Origin: JBFMFH01 sp040752275
GTDB taxonomy: Bacteria > Acidobacteriota > Vicinamibacteria > Vicinamibacterales > JAKQTR01
Reading direction: 5' to 3'
Length of the DNA stretch: 64,000 nt
NCBI GenBank assembly: GCA_040752275.1
Contig: JBFMFH010000127.1
Span: forward strand, 52,791-116,790
Positions within the stretch are counted from its first letter, which is position 1; the number at the start of each line of letters is the position of its first letter. Under the pieces are notes generated by a model, which worked only from the letters and a program-made list of their open reading frames with translations, was not told the DNA's origin and did not search any database. The translations under genes and the position numbers were made by a program. Of the stretch, positions 9,867 through 18,639 are shown piece after piece.

Positions 9867-10715
9867 CTATCGCCCGCAGCCGGGCCTGATCGCCCCGACC
9901 ATCCTCCCCGAGTGCGATCCGTCCACCCGGTACGAGTGGAACACTTCGCGGTAGCACGACGTGCAGAGGCCTGAAACGTGGATCTGGCCGCGCGGCACGC
10001 CAGAGGTGGCAAACTGGTCCGCGTTGGCGGTCCAGGTGTCGAGGAATCGCGATCGGCGGCCCGACGCCGCCGGGTCGACGCCGGGAATGCCTCGGCGGGC
10101 GGGCCGGGGCGGTGCCGGCGCCAGCCAGTTCGCGAGAAACGGCTGCCAGGCCGCTACGCCACCAAACGCCTCCTCGACCTCTCCTCCGACCCGGTAGCAG
10201 CAGGGGCCGATGCTCGGGCCGATTGCGACCACGACATCGGAGGGACGAGTCCCGAAGGCGGACGCAAGTGCCTCGATCGCCGCGCCGGCGACACCGGCGC
10301 ACGTACCGCGCCAGCCGGCGTGCACGGCGGCAACGGCGCCCGACGATCGGTCGGCCAGAAGGGCCGGCACGCAGTCGGCCACGCTGACCGAAAGGGCCAA
10401 ACTCCCGTGACGCGTGACGGCGGCGTCGGCAGCACCCCAGCGGCCGGAGGCCCCAGGCTGCCGCAGTCCGTCGCCGGCCACGAGGACATTCCGGCCATGG
10501 ACCTGCTCCAGTTGGACGATGCGACCGGCTGGAACCCCTAGGGCAGAGGCCAGCTGATCCCACCCGGCCTCCGCTCCAGGGAGGCCGCTCTTGAGTTCCG
10601 GCTCGCGCGTGGTGAACACGTGGGCGGCAACGCCCGCCAGTGGCTGGCACTGGAGGCCGACACCCCAGGGCATGACGACCCAGTCCCACCGTGGATCCAG
10701 CTCGACTTCAGGCAT
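9867..10715 (-). CDS. pgeF: Peptidoglycan editing factor PgeF (laccase-domain, YfiH family)
   Basis: The 282-residue protein belongs to the YfiH/PgeF family, which removes wrongly built muropeptide precursors carrying L-Ser in place of L-Ala; older names are polyphenol oxidase or laccase domain. The metal-binding motifs are visible: the His in EQVHG, the Cys in VADCVP and the His in AVHAGWRG. Length is normal. The gene starts 11 bp from the divergent acpS ATG, so the promoter of one must overlap the coding start of the other. A second in-frame ATG at 10673 is possible but would cut into the family N-terminus. Confidence 0.9.
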   Translation of the reverse strand: MPEVELDPRWDWVVMPWGVGLQCQPLAGVAAHVFTTREPELKSGLPGAEAGWDQLASALGVPAGRIVQLEQVHGRNVLVAGDGLRQPGASGRWGAADAAVTRHGSLALSVSVADCVPALLADRSSGAVAAVHAGWRGTCAGVAGAAIEALASAFGTRPSDVVVAIGPSIGPCCYRVGGEVEEAFGGVAAWQPFLANWLAPAPPRPARRGIPGVDPAASGRRSRFLDTWTANADQFATSGVPRGQIHVSGLCTSCYREVFHSYRVDGSHSGRMVGAIRPGCGR

Positions 10716-10726
10716 ACTGACGCTCT

Positions 10727-11110
10727 ATGCATATCATCGGCATCGGTCTCGACGCCACTGACATTCCTCGCATCGAGAACGCGATTGCGCGCTACGGGGA
10801 CCGGTTCCTTCGGCGCGTGTTCACCGACGCGGAGATTGCCTACTGTGCGGGCAAGTACCGCCCGGGCCAGCACTACGCGGGTCGCTTTGCGGCCAAGGAA
10901 GCGGCGATGAAGGCGCTCGGCACCGGCCACACCCAGGGCGTGCTCTGGAAGGACATCGAAGTCGTCCGCGGCGGGGGCCCACCACGCATCCGGTTTCGGG
11001 GCGGGGCACTGCGGCGCTTCGAATGCCTGGGGGCCACCTCTTCGCTCCTCTCGATCACGCATTCCGAGACGCTCGCACTGGCGCAGGTGCTGCTGCAGCG
11101 GGGCGCCTGA
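10727..11110 (+). CDS. acpS: Holo-[acyl-carrier-protein] synthase
   Basis: The 127-residue enzyme transfers 4'-phosphopantetheine from CoA to acyl carrier protein in fatty acid synthesis. The family motifs GIGLDATDIPRIE (metal-binding Asp) and GRFAAKEAAMKAL (catalytic Glu/Lys helix) are both present, and the length is typical. There is no Shine-Dalgarno. A CATACT box at 10713-10718 would start transcription about at the ATG, so the mRNA may be leaderless. The downstream 286 bp to the next gene holds no convincing ORF or RNA. Confidence 0.93.
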   Translation: MHIIGIGLDATDIPRIENAIARYGDRFLRRVFTDAEIAYCAGKYRPGQHYAGRFAAKEAAMKALGTGHTQGVLWKDIEVVRGGGPPRIRFRGGALRRFECLGATSSLLSITHSETLALAQVLLQRGA

Positions 11111-11396
11111 AGGGAGCGCGGCGGGTCGCCGCGCGTTTCCTCGTAACCGCCCGCACGTCGCGGGATCCTGCAGCCGGGCCGGAAGGCACGGCCAGAAGGC
11201 CCGCGCCGACGCGAGGTTGGGGCGCCAGGACCTGATCCAGGCCGGCCGGCACCGGCCTTGATTCTGTCCCCCTCGTGGCGGGCCGGCTTCACCGGACGCC
11301 GCTGTCCCAGGCCAGGGGTCTTCACCCGTCCCGGCCCGCCCACTCCAGTCTGGCGCGGCGGCGGCGGGTGCCCACTGTGCACCCGAAGGAGGGCCC

Positions 11397-11699
11397 ATGC
11401 TCGTCAAGTTCGCACCCAACGATCGCGGCAATCCGCCCGGCAAACTGGCCGATGCCGAACTGCACTTCACCGGCGGCACGCTCGACGGCCTGAAGCTCAT
11501 CGGCTTCGGCATCTGGGAGCGGCGGAACGGCACGGGGCGCAACGTCACCTTCCCCGCCCGCCAGTACTCGGTCAACGGCGAGCGCCGGAGCTTCGCCCTG
11601 CTGCGTCCCGTCGTCGACGCCGCGAGCCAGGATCGACTCCGGGAGTTCATTCTGGAGGCGTTTGCCGACTACGAACAGCAGAGCGCTCAAGGCGAGTAG
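11397..11699 (+). CDS. Small SpoVG-like protein, function unknown
   Basis: The 100-residue protein has no membrane segment or signal peptide. Its order of strands (KLADAELHF, LIGFGIWER, NVTFPARQYSVN, SFALLRPV) and final helix (REFILEAFADYE) resemble SpoVG-type single-domain proteins, but motif identity is weak, so this is a fold-level suggestion. The start is well supported by AAGGAGG five bases before the ATG. Its last 53 bp overlap tail-to-tail with the radical SAM gene on the other strand. No neighbour hints at a role. Confidence 0.6.
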   Translation: MLVKFAPNDRGNPPGKLADAELHFTGGTLDGLKLIGFGIWERRNGTGRNVTFPARQYSVNGERRSFALLRPVVDAASQDRLREFILEAFADYEQQSAQGE

Positions 11700-13404
11700 G
11701 CCGTCCGGTGTGTGGCAGCGTCCACTGCGCGCGCTGGCTTCTGTCGAACTCGGTTCTGAGGAACTGGGCCTTCATCCCGCCGTCGATGATGTCCCACGGC
11801 AGCACGGGATCGCGGCTCCGGTCCCGGAAGACGTAGAACGCCGGGTCGACGCCGGCCTCGGCCGCGGCGGCCCGCCACTGGCCCCCGTTCTGCTCCGCCG
11901 CGAGGATCACCGGCGCCACCCGCCGGTCGCCGAGCGACAACAGGGCCTGGAAGAAGGAGTGTCGTTCGGACTTGATCGAGACATACACGTTGTCGATGCC
12001 GGCCAGGAGCTTCCGTAGGCGCGTGATCTTCCGTTCGATGGTCGCGGTGTCTGCCATCGGCATCCACTGGAAGGCCGTGCCGGGCTTGGGCACGAGCGGA
12101 TTGACACTGGCGCTGATGCGGCCCAGACGTCCCACCTTCCTCCCGTGGTGCAGCATCCGCTCGCGAATGGCCAGCGTGAGGTTGCGAATGGCGACCAGGT
12201 CGTCGTCGGTCTCGGTTGGAACGCCGATCATGAAGTACAGCTTCAGGTTCGCGATGCCGGCTGCGAACACGAGGTCCGCCTTCTCGAGGATGTCTTCATT
12301 GCTCACCGTCTTGTTGACGACGCGGCGGAGACGATCGGAGCCGGTTTCCGGGGCGATCGTGAGCGAGCGTTCCCCGCCGGCGCGGAGCAGGCGGACGATG
12401 GGCTCGGTCAGATCGTCGAGACGGAGGGAGGCAGGACTGATGCCGTACCCCATCTCGACGAGTCGGATCAGGATGCGTTCGATCTCCGGATGATCGCAGA
12501 GGGCGATGGAGACGAGTCCCACCCGGCTCGCGTGCGGCCGGGCCCGTTCGGCAACAGCCAGGATGCGGTCGGCCGGGAATGCCCTGACTGGCAGGTAGTT
12601 GTAGCCGGCCCAGCAGAAACGGCACAGGTTCGCGCACCCGCGTACGACCTCGACGAGCAGCCGAGATCCGAACTCCGTGTCGGGCGTGAAGATCGACGTC
12701 GCCGGCGGATCTACGGCGTCGGTCGTCCGGAGCGCGGCCTTGCGGACGGGTGGGGGCGTCACGCCGTCCTGGTTCGGGACGAACGCGTCGATGCGCCCGT
12801 CGGCGCCGTAGCGCACGTCGACGAACGACGGCACGTAGATGCCGGGGTCGGCAGCGATTGTCCGCAGGCGGGATGCCCGATCCGACGCCGACAGCAGAGC
12901 GCGGACGAGCGAGGGTACGAGGACTTCGCCTTCGCCGGCGGCCACGCAGTCGGCGAACGGCGCCAGCGGTTCCGGGTTGACGAACGTCACGGCGCCGCCG
13001 ATGACGACCAGTGGATGGCCCGGCGACCGCTCTGACGCCAGCGGGGGAACGCCGGCCAGTCGCAGCATGCGCACGACGTTCAAGTAGTCCCACTCGAACG
13101 AAACCGAGAACGCCAGTACGTCGAACTCGTGCACCGGAGTCCCCGATTCGACGGTCTTGAGTGAACCGGGCACGGCCTGCGCCCCTCTGGACGGCAAGAA
13201 GACGCGCTCACAGACGACCTCGTCGTGGGCGTTGAAGAGCACGTAGATGGTCTGGAAACCCAGGTTGGACATGCCAACGGCGTAGGTGTTGGGGAATGCC
13301 AGCGCGATTCGCAGCCGGCCTCTGTGTGACTTGCGGATCGGGCCGATCTCGCGGGCAGAGTTGTCGGGATCGGGTCTTCGCGCCCCGTGTCGTGTGCGAT
13401 CCAT
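11647..13404 (-). CDS. B12-binding domain/radical SAM protein (TIGR03960-like)
   Basis: The 585-residue protein carries an N-terminal B12-binding-like domain and a radical SAM core with CANLCRFC (the CxxxCxxC iron-sulfur site) in VVRGCANLCRFCWAGYN. It matches the uncharacterised family usually named TIGR03960, often seen beside ribosome or RNase G genes. Its reaction is unknown. An in-frame TGA two codons before the ATG at 13404 fixes the earliest start. The 207 bp to ftsZ and the 53-bp convergent overlap with the SpoVG-like gene suggest it is its own unit rather than part of the division cluster. Confidence 0.85.
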   Translation of the reverse strand: MDRTRHGARRPDPDNSAREIGPIRKSHRGRLRIALAFPNTYAVGMSNLGFQTIYVLFNAHDEVVCERVFLPSRGAQAVPGSLKTVESGTPVHEFDVLAFSVSFEWDYLNVVRMLRLAGVPPLASERSPGHPLVVIGGAVTFVNPEPLAPFADCVAAGEGEVLVPSLVRALLSASDRASRLRTIAADPGIYVPSFVDVRYGADGRIDAFVPNQDGVTPPPVRKAALRTTDAVDPPATSIFTPDTEFGSRLLVEVVRGCANLCRFCWAGYNYLPVRAFPADRILAVAERARPHASRVGLVSIALCDHPEIERILIRLVEMGYGISPASLRLDDLTEPIVRLLRAGGERSLTIAPETGSDRLRRVVNKTVSNEDILEKADLVFAAGIANLKLYFMIGVPTETDDDLVAIRNLTLAIRERMLHHGRKVGRLGRISASVNPLVPKPGTAFQWMPMADTATIERKITRLRKLLAGIDNVYVSIKSERHSFFQALLSLGDRRVAPVILAAEQNGGQWRAAAAEAGVDPAFYVFRDRSRDPVLPWDIIDGGMKAQFLRTEFDRSQRAQWTLPHTGRPTRLERSAVRSRQTPPE

Positions 13405-13611
13405 ACGTCAGCGAACACGCGGACCGGTCGCCGGCCCACTTCGTGCCGATGGTGCGGGACCTGAAGCTCAGGCGGCGGCGGTCTCAACGTCCGGGTGTGT
13501 ACTCAGTGTACCACGCGGCACCGGGAACGGGAGGTGCGACGGGCCTCGACATGTCCGGTATAGAGTCCGTCGAAGCCCTATAGGAGCGCCGTCGGTGGCC
13601 GGCCGCCAGGC

Positions 13612-15012
13612 TCAGGCCTGCTTGGCCCGTCTGAGGAAGGCCGGCACGTCGAGAGTCGGGGCATCGTCGGCCGCTTCTCCGGGAAGGACGGCCTCGGGCG
13701 CGCCGATCTGACCGAAGCCCAGCGGGTGCCGGCGGGCGATGCTGAGCGCTGGCGCAACGGGCGCGATGGCACCCTCGTACTCTGGCCCCGTCCAGGTCGT
13801 GTAGGCACTCATGTCGACCGGAGTCCGGCTCGTCGCCCCCGGGACCGTCGATCGGGCACCCTCCCTGTCGAACCCCGTGGCAATGACCGTGATCTTCACG
13901 GCACTGCCAAGCTTCGGATCCACCACGGCACCGAAGATGATGTTCGCGTCTTCGTGCGCCGCCTCGTAGATGATGGATGACGCGTCGTGGACCTCCATCA
14001 GCGAGAGGTCGGATCCACCGGTCACGTTGATGATGACGCCCCGAGCCCCCTGGATCGAGGCATCCTCGAGGAGCGGACTGGAGATGGCCGTCTGGGCGGC
14101 ATCGATGGCTCGGTTCTCACCGCTGCCGAGGCCTGTACCCATCAGGGCCACGCCCATCCCGGTCATGATCGTCTTGACGTCGGCGAAGTCGAGGTTGATG
14201 AGACCTGGCACGAGAATCAGATCCGAGATCCCCTGAATGGCCTGGCGCAGCACGTCGTCCGCCGCAGCGAAGGCCTCGAGCAGCGGCGTCTTCCGATCGA
14301 TGGTCGTCAGGAGCCGCTCGTTCGGGATCGTGATGACGCTGTCGACGCACTCGCGCAGCTCCGCCAGGCCGCGTTCCGCTTGCGCCGCGCGCTTCCTCCC
14401 TTCGAATCGGAAGGGCTTGGTGACGACCGCAATCGTGAGCGCCCCCAGTTCGGCGGCCAGACTGGCGATGACGGGCGCGCCACCGGTACCGGTTCCCCCG
14501 CCCAGCCCTGTGGTGACGAAGACGAGGTCTGCCCCGTCCAACACCTGGATGATCTTCTCGGTGTCCTCGAGGGCAGCGGCCCGACCCACATTGGGGTCGG
14601 CCCCGGCGCCGAGTCCCTTCGTCAGCTTCTCGCCGAGCTGGAGCTTGATGGGTGCCGCGCTGAGCCGCAGGGCCTGGAGATCCGTGTTCGCCACGATGAA
14701 CTCGACGCCGTCGAGGCCCTCGGCCACCATGCGGTTGACGGCGTTGCTCCCGCCACCTCCGACGCCGATGACCTTGATGCGCGCACCGCGGTGGGTGGAG
14801 TCGTCGATGGTGAGCCTCAGCGGCGAGCTCAGCCCTTCAATGCGCGAGTATGGCAACGCACTTGCGCCCTCAGGACTGAGTGCTGAGCGAGCGGATCCGA
14901 CCACGTTCGGCGGCAACGAATCGTGGCCGTACGTGCGAGTCGAAGCACTCAGCGGCCGGTCGGCCGGGATCGGCTGGTAGGTGTTGGGCTTGGGCATCAC
15001 ACGGTCTCCCAT
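13612..15012 (-). CDS. ftsZ: Cell division protein FtsZ with long N-terminal extension
   Basis: The 466-residue tubulin-like GTPase forms the Z ring. Core motifs are present: IKVIGVGGGGSNAVNRM, the tubulin signature GGGTGTG (171-177), the T7 loop NLDFAD, and a C-terminal peptide LDVPAFLRR for FtsA binding. The GTPase core begins near residue 78, about 65 residues later than usual. The extension is Pro/Ser-rich and looks disordered. The ATG at 15012 overlaps the ftsA TGA by one base (TGATG), which supports this start. An internal GTG in the extension could be an alternative start but lacks context. It is the last gene of the cell-wall cluster. Confidence 0.95.
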   Translation of the reverse strand: MGDRVMPKPNTYQPIPADRPLSASTRTYGHDSLPPNVVGSARSALSPEGASALPYSRIEGLSSPLRLTIDDSTHRGARIKVIGVGGGGSNAVNRMVAEGLDGVEFIVANTDLQALRLSAAPIKLQLGEKLTKGLGAGADPNVGRAAALEDTEKIIQVLDGADLVFVTTGLGGGTGTGGAPVIASLAAELGALTIAVVTKPFRFEGRKRAAQAERGLAELRECVDSVITIPNERLLTTIDRKTPLLEAFAAADDVLRQAIQGISDLILVPGLINLDFADVKTIMTGMGVALMGTGLGSGENRAIDAAQTAISSPLLEDASIQGARGVIINVTGGSDLSLMEVHDASSIIYEAAHEDANIIFGAVVDPKLGSAVKITVIATGFDREGARSTVPGATSRTPVDMSAYTTWTGPEYEGAIAPVAPALSIARRHPLGFGQIGAPEAVLPGEAADDAPTLDVPAFLRRAKQA

Positions 15013-16244
15013 CAGAAGAACTCCTTGAGGACTCCCACGATGCGGTTGGTCAATCGGCCGAACAAGCCGCCTCCGGACGACTCGTCGCCCCGCGCGCGCC
15101 GGCGGCTGGCGTGCACAAGGAGCCCGACTGCCGTGGCAAACGCCGGGCTGCTGATGTGGTCCGCGAGCCCACCGACGCCCTGCGGTTCCCCGCGCCTCAC
15201 GGGCATGTCGAAGATCTGCTCGGCAATCTCGACCATGCCCTCAAGATGGGCGCCGCCGCCGGTGAGCACGATGCCGGAGTTCAGCAACCGCTCGTACCCC
15301 GCTCTGTTGATTTCGTCCCAGACTCCGTGGAACAGTTCTTCAGCCCGGGGCTGGAGCACCTCCGACAGAATCCGTCTCGGCATGGTTCGCGTCGGACGGC
15401 CCCCGACGCTGACGACCTCCATGCACTCGTCGTCACCGACGAGCGTCGACAGGGCTGCGCCGCACTTGCGCTTCAGCTTCTCGGCCTCCGGCACGGGCAT
15501 GCGAAGCCCCACCGCGATGTCGTTGGTGAAATGGTCACCACCAATGGCCACCACGCCGGTATGCCAGAGCGCGCCGCGCTCATAGATCGCCACGTCGGCG
15601 GTGCCCCCGCCGATGTCGACCAGGCCGACGCCAAGCTCCTTCTCGTCTTCGGTCAGCACGGCCTCTGCGGCCGCCAGTTGCTCGAGGACCGGTTCGCGAA
15701 CGCTGACCCCGGCCCGGTTGACACACAGGACGAGGTTATGAGTGATGGAGGCGCTGCCGGTCACGATGTGCACGTTGACCTCGAGCCGCGATCCGGTCAG
15801 ACCAACGGGGTCACCGATTCCGCCCTCGTCGTCGACGACGAACTCCTGAGGCAGCACGTGCAGGATTTCCCGGCCCGGTGGCAAGTTCACGGCGCGGGCC
15901 GCGTCGATGGCCCGCTGCAGATCGTCGCGCGAAACCTCCCTGTTCTTCCCGGCCACGGCAACGACGCCACGGCTGTTGAAGCCTTTGATATGGTTGCCGG
16001 ACAGCCCGATGTAGGCGTTGTCGACGTCGACGCCAGAGGTGAGTTCAGCTTCCTCGACGGCCTTCCGAATCGACTCGACGGCAGACTCGATCGCGACGAC
16101 GGCGCCCCGCCGAATGCCCTGGGTCTCGGAGACGCCCAGTCCGATGATCTCGATCTCGTGACCGTCGCGCACCTCGCCGACGATGGCCGTGATCTTCGAG
16201 GTTCCCAGGTCGAGTCCGACCAGATGCCGTTCCTTGCGTCCCAC
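15012..16244 (-). CDS. ftsA: Cell division protein FtsA
   Basis: The 410-residue actin-like ATPase anchors FtsZ to the membrane and recruits later division proteins. The phosphate-1 loop (LVGLDLGTSKITAIVGEV), the phosphate-2 loop (GLVDIGGGTADVAIY), the adenosine motif (GIVLTGGGAHLEGM) and a C-terminal amphipathic helix ending VGVLKEFF are visible. The start is GTG at 16244, with GGAGG about 5 bases upstream. It sits 120 bp after ftsQ, the largest gap in the ftsW-to-ftsZ stretch, and overlaps ftsZ by one base. Confidence 0.95.
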   Translation of the reverse strand: MGRKERHLVGLDLGTSKITAIVGEVRDGHEIEIIGLGVSETQGIRRGAVVAIESAVESIRKAVEEAELTSGVDVDNAYIGLSGNHIKGFNSRGVVAVAGKNREVSRDDLQRAIDAARAVNLPPGREILHVLPQEFVVDDEGGIGDPVGLTGSRLEVNVHIVTGSASITHNLVLCVNRAGVSVREPVLEQLAAAEAVLTEDEKELGVGLVDIGGGTADVAIYERGALWHTGVVAIGGDHFTNDIAVGLRMPVPEAEKLKRKCGAALSTLVGDDECMEVVSVGGRPTRTMPRRILSEVLQPRAEELFHGVWDEINRAGYERLLNSGIVLTGGGAHLEGMVEIAEQIFDMPVRRGEPQGVGGLADHISSPAFATAVGLLVHASRRRARGDESSGGGLFGRLTNRIVGVLKEFF

Positions 16245-16364
16245 CGATCCTCCAGCGTGTCTCCGCGTCTCTGCCTTCGTCCATCCCGGGGCACGTTTGT
16301 CTTCTGCCCACCCCCGGGGCTGCTCCTGCCCTCGTGGGCCGCGGCGCGTGGCGAGCGGAGTGCC

Positions 16365-17201
16365 CTACCGTTCCTGTCGCCCCTCGCCTGTCGCGCGGCG
16401 GGGCCCCACATACACCCGGTTCTCGAACCGGAGGTCCACGTAGTCGATATCCGGCACGCGTTGCCTCAGCCTCGCCTGCAGCTGCACGTACGATTCCAGC
16501 CGGTTCAGGAAGTCCTCCACGCCGAGACGTACGACTGCCGGGTCGCCGTCCAGGATGACGTGAACGTCACTTGGGTCGCTGACGTCGACCTGGGAGATCC
16601 TCGTGGCCAGTGTCGGCCGCGTCCGGACGTCGGCCAGCAGCCGGGCGACCAGTTGGCTCCGGAGCGGATCGATCGCGACGCCGTGACGGCCGGCGGCAAG
16701 CAGACCGTCGACGACGGGCAGGTTGCAGTCCGCGTAGCGGGGGCCGAACTGATCGATCACGGCCCCGGTGATGTCGACCAGGTAGAGTTCCGAATGGAGG
16801 CGGGCCATGCCGACCGGCTGTCGCTCGACGATCTCGATCTCGACGGTTGACGGCAGCCGACGCCGCAGCGAGACGTCCGCCACCCAGGACGAGGCCAGCA
16901 ACCGCTCTCGCCAGCGCGACAGGTCGGTTAGCAGGATGTTCTCGCCCTTCAGATCGTCGATGAGACCGGCGACGTCGCCGGAGGAGAGGCGCTGGTTTCC
17001 CCTGATCGTCACCTGCCGGACAGCCAGCCACTGTGCCTCCAGCGCAAGCACAGACGCGTGGTACCCCGCATATCCCATGACGCCGAGCACCGCCATGGTC
17101 GGGAGGGCGCGCAGAAGTGCGCGCGCGCGCGCGTGGCGATGTCGGACCGGCCGTTGGGCAGCCCGTCGGAAGCGGCGATCGGAAGGGGCGGCGACGCTCA
17201 C
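16365..17201 (-). CDS. ftsQ: Cell division protein FtsQ/DivIB
   Basis: The 278-residue bitopic protein bridges early and late division proteins. It has a basic cytoplasmic tail, one membrane segment (MAVLGVMGYAGYHASVLAL), then a POTRA domain starting at VRQVTIRGNQRLSSGDV and a beta domain (VEIEIVERQPVGMARL). I chose the GTG at 17201 because it forms a GTGA overlap with the murC stop; the longer TTG at 17219 is possible. The tail is encoded by a (GC)n run at 17119-17133, a possible slippage site. Confidence 0.9.
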   Translation of the reverse strand: MSVAAPSDRRFRRAAQRPVRHRHARARALLRALPTMAVLGVMGYAGYHASVLALEAQWLAVRQVTIRGNQRLSSGDVAGLIDDLKGENILLTDLSRWRERLLASSWVADVSLRRRLPSTVEIEIVERQPVGMARLHSELYLVDITGAVIDQFGPRYADCNLPVVDGLLAAGRHGVAIDPLRSQLVARLLADVRTRPTLATRISQVDVSDPSDVHVILDGDPAVVRLGVEDFLNRLESYVQLQARLRQRVPDIDYVDLRFENRVYVGPRRATGEGRQER

Positions 17202-18634
17202 GCTCGTGCCTCCCCGCAATGGCCACCACCGAGTGCGTCGAGCAGGCGAGGTCCGAGCGCGCTGATCGAGCCGGCACCCAAGGTGATCACGGCGTCACCC
17301 GGAGACACGACGTCGAGGACGGCCGACAGCGCCTGGTCGAGGGAGGGCGCCACGCGCAGGCGGGGGCCGAGGTGGCGGTCGATGGCGGCCGCAAGTGCCT
17401 CGAGCGTCGCTCCAGGCACGGGCGCCTCTCCTGCCGGGTAGATGTCGGTCAGCACGACGACGTCGGCGCGGGAGAGCGCCGGGCCGAATGCCTCGAGGAG
17501 CGCGGCGGTGCGCGAGTAGCGGTGCGGTTGGAAGACCACCACGAGGCGCCGCCCGAGGGCGATGCGGGCCGCATCAAGCACCGCGGCGATCTCGGTCGGG
17601 TGATGGCCGTAGTCGTCGATCACCTGCACGCCGCGGGCCTCTCCCCGGACCTGGAAGCGGCGGTCGGCCCCCTGGAAGGCTCTGAGCGCCGCAGCAACGG
17701 CCTCGATTGCGAGACCCAGCTCCAGGCCGACCACCACCGCGGCCAGCGCGTTGAGGAGGTTGTGGCGCCCCGGCACTCGCAGCCGCAGATCGCCGAGGCC
17801 TGGCGGCGGCGCCGACGTCAGCCCCACAGCGTCCCTCAGGCCAGGTCCGGGCTCCATGGAGCACACCCACTCGGTCCCGTCTTGCCGGACGCGGCGGCCG
17901 ACCAAGTCCGCGTCGGTCGGCTCGAGTCCGTAGGTCACGACCCGGCGGGTCAGTCTCGGGATGAGCGACCGGAGGTGAGGATCGTCCACGCAAGCTACGA
18001 CGGCCCCGTAGAAGGGCACCCGGTTGGCGAAGTCGGCGAACGCCGCGCACAGGTCGTCGAAGTCGCGGTACGCGTCGAGGTGTTCGTGGTCGACGTTCGT
18101 GATGATGGCAAGGGTCGGCGACAACCGCAGGAACGACCGGTCGCTCTCATCGGCCTCGACAACCATGTACGGTCCGCGGCCGAGGCGAGCGTTGCTGCCG
18201 AACGCGCTCAGCTTGCCCCCAATCACCGCAGTCGGGTCCAGGCCAGCGCGTTCGAGGACGAGAGCCACCATCGACGTGGTCGTCGTCTTCCCGTGCGAGC
18301 CGGCGACGGCAATCCCTGACCGCAGCCGCATCAATTCCGCCAGCATCTCGGCACGGGGAATGACCGGGATGCGGCGGCGGTGTGCCTCGGCGATCTCGGG
18401 GTTGCCGGCACCTACAGCCGACGACGTGACCACGACGTCGGCGCCGACGACGAGCCGGGCGTCGTGTCCTTCGCTCACACGCACGCCCAGCGTCTCGAGC
18501 CGGTCGGTCACCTCTGAACGCTTCACGTCGGACCCGGTGACGCGGTACCCGAGGTTCGCCAGCAGTTCGGCGATGCCGCTCATCCCGATGCCCCCGATCC
18601 CGACGAAGTGCACCGTCCTGGTCCGGCCCAGCAC
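17198..18634 (-). CDS. murC: UDP-N-acetylmuramate--L-alanine ligase
   Basis: The 478-residue ATP-dependent ligase adds L-Ala to UDP-MurNAc, the first peptide step of peptidoglycan synthesis. The N-terminal Rossmann motif (VHFVGIGGIGMSGIAELL), the ATP loop (AGSHGKTTTTS), the central ligase motif (NVDHEHLD) and the C-terminal DDYGHHPTEI are present. The frame stays open far upstream, but the GTG at 18634 gives the family N-terminus and lies 5 nt after the ftsW stop. murG, usually between ftsW and murC, is absent. The stop overlaps the ftsQ GTG. Confidence 0.95.
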   Translation of the reverse strand: MLGRTRTVHFVGIGGIGMSGIAELLANLGYRVTGSDVKRSEVTDRLETLGVRVSEGHDARLVVGADVVVTSSAVGAGNPEIAEAHRRRIPVIPRAEMLAELMRLRSGIAVAGSHGKTTTTSMVALVLERAGLDPTAVIGGKLSAFGSNARLGRGPYMVVEADESDRSFLRLSPTLAIITNVDHEHLDAYRDFDDLCAAFADFANRVPFYGAVVACVDDPHLRSLIPRLTRRVVTYGLEPTDADLVGRRVRQDGTEWVCSMEPGPGLRDAVGLTSAPPPGLGDLRLRVPGRHNLLNALAAVVVGLELGLAIEAVAAALRAFQGADRRFQVRGEARGVQVIDDYGHHPTEIAAVLDAARIALGRRLVVVFQPHRYSRTAALLEAFGPALSRADVVVLTDIYPAGEAPVPGATLEALAAAIDRHLGPRLRVAPSLDQALSAVLDVVSPGDAVITLGAGSISALGPRLLDALGGGHCGEARA

Positions 18635-18639
18635 CGCGG

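Noticed and set aside
11111..11396. Possible gene between acpS and the SpoVG-like gene
   Set aside because: Short frames here lack ribosome binding sites and recognisable sequence, and nothing else is visible in the 286 bp.
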